A stretch of 64,000 bases of DNA from NCBI RefSeq assembly GCF_000964795.1, contig NZ_LANX01000001.1:558001-622000 (forward strand), written 5' to 3'. Below are positions 29,956 to 39,024 of this stretch, one piece after another. The notes beneath the pieces were generated by a model. It saw only the letters and a list, made by a program, of their open reading frames with translations, was not told where the DNA came from and searched no databases. How positions within the stretch are numbered: position 1 is the stretch's first letter; each line of letters starts with the position of its first letter. Position numbers and translations under genes: made by a program. The stretch comes from Candidatus Neoehrlichia procyonis str. RAC413. Lineage in GTDB: Bacteria; Pseudomonadota; Alphaproteobacteria; Rickettsiales; Anaplasmataceae.

Positions 29956-30534
29956 TTAGGACCTAACGTTACCATACTTCTGTACACTAGTAAAATACAA
30001 ATCACCTCTCAAATCACCTTCCAAATCACCTCTCAAATCACCTCTCACATCACCTCTAAAATCACTTTTCAAATCACCTCTCAAACCACTTTTAAACCTA
30101 TAATAAATGCTTAATGCACTATCCACAACATGTAACATAGCTATAGTCATCAACGTAGGTATTCCAAAGCTCAACTCTATAAAAAATTTTTTGTCTGTAG
30201 GAAAGTAAAAATAAGAATCACAATGCTCAGAAAGATAATAGATATCCTTATGGACATTGTTAGCACTAATTACCGCAGCTAACATAGTCAAGACAAGAGG
30301 CATAATAATAATACTGCTACTTGTAATGAAAGTATTGTTTATACAGTATAGTATATTAAAAAATACAATATTTACTAAAAACACATGCGTTAAAACCGCT
30401 AATTCGTAAAATATTGCCTGCTTTTTTCTAGGTGATATTTTATACTTAAAGGAAAAAAAAAGCGGAAATATTAAACAAGCAGATGTAACCCTAAGATATT
30501 CGCTTATAGCAAAATCTATATCTATTTTTCCCAT
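29956..30534 (-). CDS. Four-helix membrane protein with RGD-repeat tail (paralog 4)
   Basis: A 192-residue family member. Landmarks match paralog 3 closely: ISEYLRVTSACLIFPLFF, SPRKKQAIFYELAVLTHVFLVN, then FIELSFGIPTLMTIAMLH before helix 4. The tail after residue about 147 is a run of seven 4-residue repeats, each close to Arg-Gly-Asp-Leu, giving five RGD tripeptides, one Lys-Ser-Asp and one Glu-Gly-Asp version. They are encoded by a 12-bp minisatellite. RGD is an integrin-recognition motif in eukaryotic adhesion proteins, but exposure of this tail outside the cell is not shown. The repeats alter charge strongly (alternating Arg and Asp). No other paralog here has them. Confidence 0.72.
   Translation of the reverse strand: MGKIDIDFAISEYLRVTSACLIFPLFFSFKYKISPRKKQAIFYELAVLTHVFLVNIVFFNILYCINNTFITSSSIIIMPLVLTMLAAVISANNVHKDIYYLSEHCDSYFYFPTDKKFFIELSFGIPTLMTIAMLHVVDSALSIYYRFKSGLRGDLKSDFRGDVRGDLRGDLEGDLRGDLYFTSVQKYGNVRS
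29999..30082. repeat. 12-bp minisatellite, seven units, coding
   Basis: Plus-strand unit AAATCACCTCTC repeated seven times in frame at the 3' end of paralog 4, four units being exact and the others with one to three changes. A degenerate eighth unit runs to 30094. Because 12 is a multiple of 3, copy-number changes lengthen or shorten the protein without frameshift. Confidence 0.9.
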
Positions 30535-32075
30535 AATTTTTAACCATTACACACAACACTTGAGGTATTTTATATACTATATCAAAAAAAGTAAACAGCT
30601 TCTTTCAATAAATCAAAATCAAATAAATAGATTTAACCAACATACCTACTTACAGCAAAATCCGCACCTACAGTACAACACTAAAGATTTTTCACAAAAT
30701 TCAAAATATGTAAAAACTTAAAACCCATAAACCTTTAAGTTAATATTACTGTAACTTACTGTGCAAACTTATATGTAAAAAGCTCATATTAAATATCTAA
30801 CACCTTCTATATTTTCGATTAATTGTAGAATATATAAATATAAAAAATTCTACAAAAACAACATACGTATTAGATAGCCACTTCTTAATTTTTTTAATAC
30901 CCCTAAAAATTTATACACCATAATCAAGTACTAAAAGTAGGATACGAGCCGCCTATAATACTATTCAGTGTTAAACAATATATCAACACCACATGAATAT
31001 TGTAATCATCTTCAAAATGTTTAACACAACTAAAGTAGTAATATCACATTCCAACCTATATATAATGCGTACAAACACATAATATTGCATATCTCTATAA
31101 ACATTAACACAATTAACCCAAAATTATCTCTTATCATACGAGATTACCGTTCACAGTCCTTAAAATTATTTTAACTGTTATTGTAATCTGCAATGCTACA
31201 TTATATTAATAAACTACAAATTACCCCCTGTTATTATAAAAACTTAAGTACTGATATATAAAATAATACAGTAACACACACAATTAATTCCATATACCTC
31301 ATCCTACATTGCTTTCTTAATACTTTCAAATAAGCACAAATAACTTAAAAAAAATACAAAGCTAGACCATAGAATTTTTATTAATAAAGTTAAATAGCTA
31401 CACTTTTCAACTACAACTCCTATAATCTTTAATATTAAATTGAGTTTTTTACTTTTAATATGTCGAAGCTATTACCTTGTAATACAAAACATAATATCGT
31501 TAAATTTTATAACAACAAAGCTAATAATCTCTCATAAGGAAAATGTACTATATATATAATAACCTATATATATCAATATATGTCAATTAATGGGAGTTAC
31601 ATCATACAAAATCGTATAATCACAGTGTAAAAACTTATACTAGTTTACCATAACTACAAACATCTTATAATTTACTCTTAAATAACACAGTATATATAAG
31701 CCATAAGCCTTAATAGTTATACTAGGCAGTATACACTACAAAATAATATTTAAATATCTTGAGAATCCTGCTAAATTATTACTAAAATGCCAATTTTGCA
31801 AAATTAACATTTATAAACACATAAAACAACTAAAGAAAAATAATAGCTTTTATGTATTATAATTATTTATAATTTATGCTTTTTTTTATTAATTTAAAAA
31901 ACCATTTTGGTTACTCATAATACTGTTTATAAACATATTTTACAAAAAAATGTAGAAATATTGCTTAACAGGCAGCTATATACATAAATCATATCCATTT
32001 TACACGTATAATTAAAAAGGAAGGTAAATTTTCTTAAACAAATAATACGCAAAAATAAGTTAAAGTTTTACAAAC
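30535..32075. other. 1.5-kb gene desert
   Basis: Long AT-rich spacer with no convincing gene. I looked for decayed copies of the neighbouring membrane family through their FGIPTL-coding segment and found none. It contains one copy of a dispersed repeat (31515-31640). Some of it is probably upstream control sequence of paralog 4. Confidence 0.45.
31515..31640. repeat. Dispersed repeat, copy A
   Basis: Starts ACAAAGCTAATAATCT and contains AATAACCTAT and ATATCAATAT blocks that reappear in the same order at 33606-33722, about 2.09 kb away. The two copies flank the dioxygenase-like gene. Confidence 0.6.
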
Positions 32076-32744
32076 TTACTTACCATATTTATTAGTTTTA
32101 TATGTACTCTGTTCTCCAAGAGTAATATTGAACCTATAAATTTTTATTCCCAGATCATTCACAGTATACTGAGCTATTAATAGTTTCCTAAGATGAGGAC
32201 TCACCATACGATTAAGTACTGGATCTACAAGATTATTATATTCTGAAAAAAACATTTCTGTATAAAATTCTAAAAATTCTGGATGTTGTAGCATAAAATT
32301 TACATGGGGTACCCTATTTGAATATTTACCTGGCATCACAGTAATAAAGCTATAATTACCTAAATTATCAGTAGTTGCTTTTCCTGAACCACTAAAATTT
32401 TCATCATATTTATTATCTGTATGAATTTCAGTACCATTAAAATCATTCTGATATATTCCATAAGTATTCGCTTGCCACATAAATACATTCACATTCTCTA
32501 CAGGAATACAATTCACATCAGTAACTCTTCCAACAATATAAATAAGCTCACCCTTAGCAGTTACAGCACTACCCACCTTACGTCTCAAATTATTAGACAT
32601 ATAGAAATCTTTAGGCTTATCTTGTATGTTATAAATCTCAGGAGTTTCAACACAATTCATAATTACAGGATCAATAGCATTAACTTCAAAAGCAAAAATA
32701 ACAAAAACAATAACTAATATCCTAAACATATATCTCATACCCAT
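32076..32744 (-). CDS. Secreted intradiol dioxygenase homologue, probably not catalytic
   Basis: A 222-residue protein with an N-terminal hydrophobic signal (about 1-23, ending VNA) and a fold resembling protocatechuate 3,4-dioxygenase. Seen: IVGRVTDVNCIPVENVNVFMWQA, TTDNLGNYSFITVMPGKY and RVPHVNFML. In active intradiol dioxygenases the ferric iron is held by two Tyr and two His. Tyr141 (PGKY) and His147 are in place, but the second His of the HxH pair is Asn149 and the second Tyr is replaced by Phe165 (TEMFF). Two of four ligands are missing, so ring cleavage is doubtful. Export and loss of ligands suggest a structural or binding role. It is isolated between long spacers. Confidence 0.78.
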   Translation of the reverse strand: MGMRYMFRILVIVFVIFAFEVNAIDPVIMNCVETPEIYNIQDKPKDFYMSNNLRRKVGSAVTAKGELIYIVGRVTDVNCIPVENVNVFMWQANTYGIYQNDFNGTEIHTDNKYDENFSGSGKATTDNLGNYSFITVMPGKYSNRVPHVNFMLQHPEFLEFYTEMFFSEYNNLVDPVLNRMVSPHLRKLLIAQYTVNDLGIKIYRFNITLGEQSTYKTNKYGK

Positions 32745-33914
32745 ATACCTTCACTTTTGAAATAAAACTTACTAAAGCTAGCACTGTAAAACCCCACCTC
32801 CTCAGTACAATATAACACAATCCCTAAGGTCATACTACTAATATTAAATCAGTCATAATAGCAACATCAAACTACATATATATCATAACACTATTAACTT
32901 TAAATATATTCTTTCATAAACAATTCCAACATAGTAAAAAATTCAATTTATATCACATAATATACTATGACTGTATCTATTACATTTAAATTAAAATTTT
33001 TGTATTCTAACTATTTAATAAAAAATTTCGTCTGTTTCACTTTATAATTCACAATATAAAAATTAAAACAATGATTAAACAAATAGCATCTACTTTTAAC
33101 AACGCTATTTTAAACAAATATAGAAATACTTACCTATACTTAACCAACGTAAGTAATAAAAAACTACAGAGTTCTTTATATTCACAAAAAAAAACATTAA
33201 TATTATTACAATTACTATAGCTTCAATAAACTTAATTACTAAACAACACATCTAAACATTAGATTACAATTCTGATCATATATACTTGAGTTTTTATAAA
33301 TCCCCTATAAACACATAATGAAGCTATAAACCTTGTTCACTGCGTACAAGTTTTTTTTTATTACTATTTCAAAATATAGATTAAAATATAATACTGATAA
33401 TATAAATATAATGAATTAAAAATTTATATTTATTAATACAAATTTCATACAAACAATTACTCATTAATCATATTTTAATATATCAAATTTACACACTTAC
33501 TTAGTTCTTGTAACTCACTATCATAACAAATATATATGTAGTCTAATTATTACTTCACCGCTTCTACATAATAAAAATATATAATATTGTTCAGTATCAT
33601 AATAGACAAAGCTAATAATCTTTTTCATAAGAGCAATGTTTTTATATTAATAATAACCTATGGATATTCAATATTTGTTAATTAATTTTAGATAATACAA
33701 TCCTAAATTACAAAAACTTACATATTAAGGATGTTCTTATAATTTTTTTATAAGTTTAATATAAAATTCTACCCGCCTCATTTTACATATTTAACTATAA
33801 ATCCTTTAACACTACGTATATTCATTAAAATTATACAAAATTTAAAAATCATTGATATTAAGCTATTATTAAGATAAAATAAACCCCTTGTTCCATAATC
33901 TATTATAGGTTCTT
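32745..33914. other. 1.17-kb gene desert upstream of pepA
   Basis: Divergent spacer between the dioxygenase homologue and pepA. It holds dispersed repeat copy B (33606-33722). No coding frame or RNA was recognised. Confidence 0.45.
33606..33722. repeat. Dispersed repeat, copy B
   Basis: The second copy of the segment at 31515-31640: ACAAAGCTAATAATCT, CATAAG, AATAACCTAT and a closing CAAAAACTTA block are kept in order, with small insertions. It ends about 190 bases before pepA. Confidence 0.6.
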
Positions 33915-35414
33915 ATGATTAATATATCATTCTTGAATTTAGTGTCAGGGATATCCTCACTAGCTAAAACAACAGTATTAATAATAGGGATGTTTGAAGG
34001 CAGTAATAACCTAGAAGATTGTGGGTTATTAGGACATAATCAAAAAAGGATTATCGACATAATAAAAAGTTTTCAATCTTTCAATGGCAAATTTGCAGAG
34101 ACTTTTCCTATAACCTTAGAGCAAGATAATAGAATTATCATGATAATAGGACTTGGAAAATCTGAAAGTTTAAATGAAGAAAAATCTTTAAAACTTGGAG
34201 GGATAATATATTCTGCACTTGAGCAAATGAAAATAAAAGATGCTGCAATATTAACAACTAGCAATACATATGCTGCCAATATTGCATACGGTGCGCTATT
34301 GCGTAGCTTCAGGTTCAATAAATACTTTGTTCAAAAGAAAGATGAACACATGCCTAAAGTACAAAATATAACGCTGTTGTTAAATAATGACATTAACGAA
34401 GCCCAGAATTTATATAATGAACTAAAAATTGAAGGAGAATCAATATTTTTGGCAAGATCTTTCGTATCAGAACCTCCCAACACATTATATCCAGAAACTT
34501 ATGCCATGAAAATAAGTGAAGAATTAAACAAAGTGGGTGTTAAAGTCACAATACTTGATGAAGAATACATGAAAAAATATGGCATGATGGCCTTGCTTGG
34601 AGTTGGTCAAGGTAGTAGTAAAAGCTCAAAACTTGTAGTTATGGAATGGAATGGTAAATCAACAAACGATAAGCCCATTGCATTTATAGGTAAAGGTGTA
34701 ACCTTCGATACAGGTGGCATATCTTTAAAACCATCAAAAGGAATGTGGGATATGAAGTACGATATGGCCGGTTCTGCCTCCGTTGTAGGCGCAGTAAGAG
34801 CTTTAGCAGCACGTAAAGCAAAAGCTAATATCATTGGAGTTATAGGATTAGTAGAAAATTCAATAGATGGCAATGCTCAAAGACCGAGTGATATTGTAGT
34901 ATCAATGTCAGGACAAACAATAGAAGTACTTAACACTGATGCAGAAGGAAGGTTAGTACTTGCTGATGTTTTATGGTATACCCAAAAAACATTTTCACCA
35001 AAATTAATGATAGATCTAGCAACACTTACTGGTGCAATAACTGTTGCTCTAGGGAATAATCAGTACGCAGGTATTTTTTCTAATAATGATTTAATTGCCA
35101 CGCAATTAATTGATGTTGGGAATGAAACTGGCGAAAAGCTATGGCGTTTTCCGCTAAACGAAGATTATGACAAAATGATCAACTCATCAATAGCAGACAT
35201 GCAAAACATTTCAACTAAAGGTTATGGGGCAGACAGCATTACTGCTTCTCAATTTCTACAAAGGTTTGTTAATCAAGTTCCTTGGGCTCACTTAGATATT
35301 GCAGGCATGGCTTGGGATTATGAAGGATCAGAAATTTCTTCTAAAGGGGCAACAGGATTTGGAGTTAGGTTATTAAACAGATTTATATCAAAGTACTACG
35401 AAAATAATATATAG
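33915..35414 (+). CDS. pepA: Leucyl aminopeptidase (cytosol aminopeptidase)
   Basis: PepA, an M17 di-metal aminopeptidase of 499 residues, removes N-terminal residues from peptides in the cytosol and can bind DNA in some bacteria. Seen: the metal-binding GKGVTFDTGGISLKPS, the DMAGSASVVGA stretch and the family signature NTDAEGRLVLADVL with catalytic Arg. The less conserved N-terminal macro-like domain occupies about 1-170. AGGT lies 4 bases before the ATG. purN starts 10 bases after the stop, so the two are probably co-transcribed. In an intracellular parasite it probably recycles host-derived peptides. Confidence 0.95.
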   Translation: MINISFLNLVSGISSLAKTTVLIIGMFEGSNNLEDCGLLGHNQKRIIDIIKSFQSFNGKFAETFPITLEQDNRIIMIIGLGKSESLNEEKSLKLGGIIYSALEQMKIKDAAILTTSNTYAANIAYGALLRSFRFNKYFVQKKDEHMPKVQNITLLLNNDINEAQNLYNELKIEGESIFLARSFVSEPPNTLYPETYAMKISEELNKVGVKVTILDEEYMKKYGMMALLGVGQGSSKSSKLVVMEWNGKSTNDKPIAFIGKGVTFDTGGISLKPSKGMWDMKYDMAGSASVVGAVRALAARKAKANIIGVIGLVENSIDGNAQRPSDIVVSMSGQTIEVLNTDAEGRLVLADVLWYTQKTFSPKLMIDLATLTGAITVALGNNQYAGIFSNNDLIATQLIDVGNETGEKLWRFPLNEDYDKMINSSIADMQNISTKGYGADSITASQFLQRFVNQVPWAHLDIAGMAWDYEGSEISSKGATGFGVRLLNRFISKYYENNI

Positions 35415-35424
35415 GTATATAGGC

Positions 35425-36045
35425 GTGCAAAAAAAAATAAGACTTGGCATTTTAATTTCTGGTAGAGGCTCTAATATGCAGTCAATTATCAATGCATGTC
35501 ATAATAGTGATTTTCCTGCAACAACAGCATGTGTAATCTCAAATAATCCAGATGCTTTAGGATTGATATCTGCTCAAAAAGCAAACATAGAAACTTTTGT
35601 TGTAAAAAAACGCCCTCTAGATACTAATAAAATAGAAGAAATTCTAATTAAACACAAAGTAGACTTAATATGTCTTGCAGGATTTATGAGTATCATAGAT
35701 AACAATTTTCTCAAAAATTGGCATCTTAAAGTTATTAACATACATCCTTCTCTTTTACCATCTTTTAAAGGGTTAAATGCTCAAAAACAGGCTTTTGATG
35801 CTGGTGTAAAAATTGCAGGATGTACAGTACATTATGTGTATCCAGAAGTAGACTCAGGTCCAATTATAATACAAGCTGCTGTCCCTGTATCTACAACAGA
35901 TAATGTAGAAAGCTTATCTGCAAAAATTTTAAATATGGAACATATATGTTACCCACAAGCAATACGTTTAATAGCACTAAATAAAATTCAAATAAATAAT
36001 AATGTAGTACAATCAACAGAAAAATTATTTTTTATGTATCATTAA
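35425..36045 (+). CDS. purN: Phosphoribosylglycinamide formyltransferase
   Basis: PurN formylates glycinamide ribonucleotide with 10-formyl-tetrahydrofolate, the third step of purine synthesis. At 206 residues it is normal length. Seen: N-terminal GILISGRGSNMQSI, then CLAGFMSI, and the catalytic HPSLLPSFKG followed by CTVHYV and DSGPIIIQAAV. The start is GTG at 35425, 10 bases after pepA; no better ATG exists before the conserved motif. Its folate cofactor connects it to folP and folK in this window. Confidence 0.94.
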   Translation: MQKKIRLGILISGRGSNMQSIINACHNSDFPATTACVISNNPDALGLISAQKANIETFVVKKRPLDTNKIEEILIKHKVDLICLAGFMSIIDNNFLKNWHLKVINIHPSLLPSFKGLNAQKQAFDAGVKIAGCTVHYVYPEVDSGPIIIQAAVPVSTTDNVESLSAKILNMEHICYPQAIRLIALNKIQINNNVVQSTEKLFFMYH

Positions 36046-36775
36046 TTAATTTACACTTATATATTTTTATAGTGCAGCAGATAAATACTTAAATTATATA
36101 TACGTTATCTTTGTAAATATTAATTACAACCCTTTATAAACATTAAAAAACTACAATAATAAAAAAATTAACGTCATACTAAAAACATTACAAACTATTC
36201 ATATTTCTTAACAAAAGAATAACATGCCAAGTAACAATTTTGATCTTGCACACATTTAATTACATACAATCTATACTTACATATTACATTTATTAGGAAT
36301 AAACAAATAATACAAGTTCTTATTAAGCCATACCATTGACTAGTAATTTATAACATCAAATTACTTAACCATTATTATTTAGAGTAGGATATGGCCTCTA
36401 AAGGCTATTATCTTATCTGTATATTATCAAAAATATCGCATAATTAAACAATATAATTTATATATATCTGCTTAAAAAAGTAGAGATATATTAAACTTTT
36501 TAATATAAATTGAAAAACAATTTACGTGTTCACAACTGCAAAAACAATTCCATTTATAATGATATTAAACTAATGCAGGTAATTATAGACCTAAAAAGAC
36601 TATAAAAATATATAACATTATAATACTATTAAAAATAGTTACGTATTTTCATAGCATATTATCTCTATATGTTATAGTAAACTAATATAAATAAATTGCT
36701 TATGTAAATAAAAAAAAACTATTAAAATTTTCATTTTTTTATTAAAATATTAATCATAATTCAAAAGTTCACAAT
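36046..36775. other. Intergenic spacer, no feature seen
   Basis: About 730 AT-rich bases before paralog 5, probably including its promoter. A 13-base string CATGCCAAGTAAC near 36223 also occurs near 5306 in another spacer. No coding signal. Confidence 0.4.
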
Positions 36776-37285
36776 ATGAAACAAGATACCATAGATAATA
36801 TTAAGGGTACATATTTTCACATAACATCACTATTACTAGTAGTACCAACAATTTTTTACATTGCCAGCTGTAATTCTAAAAGAAAAAAAAGCTCTTTATT
36901 TTTACTGACATCTGTAAATTCACATATATTTTTAACAAATTTCTTCCTAATCTGGGCAATATCTTTTATAGCATGCCGTAATTATCCCATATTTGCTAAA
37001 AATTATTTTCTCAGTCCACTTATATTAACACTTATTACTGCTGCTATAATGTCAACAATAATACTATTAATTGCAATAACACATCAACTATACTCTATTG
37101 TCAAAGATGCACAGTTATATAAAATATCAGTATCCGAGCTTCTATATGATAAGGATCTATGCTGTTATACATTTTCAAATAGTATAAACTATGGGCTACC
37201 TACTTTCTTTGTCACAGAAACAATCAATATTATACACAATTTTACACAAAACTTACGTACAAAAACCAATAACAACTATGCTTAG
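36776..37285 (+). CDS. Four-helix membrane protein, FGIPTL family (paralog 5, diverged)
   Basis: A 169-residue protein that keeps the topology and sparse landmarks of the family at 26-30 kb: helix 1 with LLLVVPTIFY, basic loop SKRKKS, helix 2 core SHIFLTNFFLIW, helix 3, then SINYGLPTFFV before helix 4. It is the most diverged of the five and is on the opposite strand, 6 kb from the cluster. The spacing of helices and the Pro-Thr before helix 4 make common descent likely. Function unknown. Confidence 0.68.
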   Translation: MKQDTIDNIKGTYFHITSLLLVVPTIFYIASCNSKRKKSSLFLLTSVNSHIFLTNFFLIWAISFIACRNYPIFAKNYFLSPLILTLITAAIMSTIILLIAITHQLYSIVKDAQLYKISVSELLYDKDLCCYTFSNSINYGLPTFFVTETINIIHNFTQNLRTKTNNNYA

Positions 37286-38142
37286 CTTCATAATAATACG
37301 TGTTTATAATAATTAAAAAAGGTTTCATGCTACACTGTAGAATAGAAAATAGAGAACTTTTGTAAGAAAACGTAAAAACTATTTACTAAATATAGGCTGT
37401 AAAAAAAACATTAGCAACACTTAAAAAGTACGCATTATACATAAATTTATGTCTTCAACATAAAGCATTAAACAATATATAATCAAAAAGCAAAATAACT
37501 CTTATATAGCATTTATTCCGCATAAGCACTCATGTATTTTTTTTTTAACATAGAGTTGCTTAAAATTAAACATAAGATTATGTTTAATATTATAACTATG
37601 CTAAATGCATATTATTTTTATAAGTATACGTACTGTACAACTTTTTTCTATAAAAATGTAAATTTATTACAAAGAATATGTTACACAAACTTAATCTTCT
37701 AGCATTAGCTATATATTATAAAAATATAAGTATTAATTATTAAAATCTAATAGTAAGTTAATCAATTAACTGTACTTCCTAACTTATATTATATACAGAA
37801 CCCAAATGTAACATAAAAGACAATATCACATTTTTAACTAATTTATGTATAAAGTACATAAATAATTTACACATTAACATAATATTAATCATTTACAACT
37901 GGCTTCATTCTTTTCTAACATAAGCAAAACAACAAAATTAATTAATATTTATACTGCTTAAATTTACAACAGAAATACAACTTATGTATACAATGTTACA
38001 TTAAATTTTTTTCAACCATCAGGCAATTTAACTAAAATACACTATATATAATGTACCTTAACAAATTAATTCAAATAACTTATGTATTAAAGTAACATTA
38101 AAACAACCTTAATAATTATCAGAAACGTAGTTAAAGAAAAAT
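37286..38142. other. Intergenic region, convergent genes, with an inverted repeat
   Basis: About 860 AT-rich bases between paralog 5 and purQ 3' ends. It holds an 11-bp perfect inverted repeat (listed). Otherwise nothing was recognised. Confidence 0.45.
37565..37588. repeat. 11-bp perfect inverted repeat
   Basis: ATTAAACATAA and TTATGTTTAAT separated by GA. It could form a hairpin between the two convergent genes, or bind a dimeric protein. Confidence 0.6.
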
Positions 38143-38931
38143 CTACATAAAATACTTTATGGCATTACAAAAAATTTTAAATCCATCGCCATATATAGGG
38201 ATAGCCCTACCTGAGCGCAACTCCATTTCTTTAACATATGTCCAGTTATATTGTTGGGTAAAAAATATTGCTCTCTCTGGATGCGGCATTATAAGCAATG
38301 TCCTACCACTATCATCTGATACAGCAGCAATATCATAGACCGATCCATTAGGATTATAAGGAAAGATATTATTTGCATAGCCTTTATCTTCTTTTATATA
38401 TCTTAAAGCTATGTTCTGATTGTAAATTAAATCATGTAACACATTATCAGTAGTATAAAATTTACCTTCACCATGAGCTATAGGAATATATAACTCATCT
38501 ATTTCATTAAACCATATAGACTTATTACATACCTTTACGTTTACCCACCTACACTGATACTGATGCATATCATTACATGTAAGAGTTACATTAGTAAATT
38601 TATTAATTAATTTCATTAATATTTGACATCCATTACATATACCTATAACAAGTTTATCTCCAGCTAAAAACTCCTGTATTTCTTCCTGAAGATTATTAAT
38701 CATATTTAACGCAAAAGCATTACCTGCACCAGTGTCATCTCCATAAGAAAAACCTCCAGGTATCGCCATTATATTATACTGCTTTAACAGTCCAGCATTA
38801 CGTATTACTTCATTAATATGAATAATCTCTCCCTTAACGTTAACGCCAAAATATCTACCTGCCTCTAAAAACGCAGCAAAAGTTTCTTCTTCACAATTTA
38901 ATCCATATCCAGATAAAACAGCTATTTTCAC
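38143..38931 (-). CDS. purQ: FGAM synthase glutaminase subunit PurQ
   Basis: PurQ releases ammonia from glutamine for PurL in the fourth step of purine synthesis. Class I amidotransferase features: PGGFSYGDD, nucleophile Cys99 in GICNGCQ, and MPHPER carrying the catalytic His. I chose the GTG at 38931, giving VKIAVLSGYGLNCE, where the family normally begins. A TTG at 38979 would add 16 unconserved residues and leave almost no room for the divergent mnmG promoter. At 262 residues it is longer than Bacillus PurQ (about 227) and resembles the glutaminase domain of large PurL enzymes. Its partner purL is 7 kb away. Confidence 0.9.
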   Translation of the reverse strand: MKIAVLSGYGLNCEEETFAAFLEAGRYFGVNVKGEIIHINEVIRNAGLLKQYNIMAIPGGFSYGDDTGAGNAFALNMINNLQEEIQEFLAGDKLVIGICNGCQILMKLINKFTNVTLTCNDMHQYQCRWVNVKVCNKSIWFNEIDELYIPIAHGEGKFYTTDNVLHDLIYNQNIALRYIKEDKGYANNIFPYNPNGSVYDIAAVSDDSGRTLLIMPHPERAIFFTQQYNWTYVKEMELRSGRAIPIYGDGFKIFCNAIKYFM

Positions 38932-39024
38932 TTTTTTCGAAGCAAATATTACATGATGTATTGTAACATTATTTGACAAAATTTATATTCTTTTTTACCA
39001 TCAATGTTATTTATGTATTGTTAT

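Noticed and set aside
32421-32717. 98-residue plus-strand open frame rich in Ile, Asn and Ser
   Set aside because: It is fully antisense to the dioxygenase-like gene; low-complexity composition is expected from AT-rich antisense sequence.
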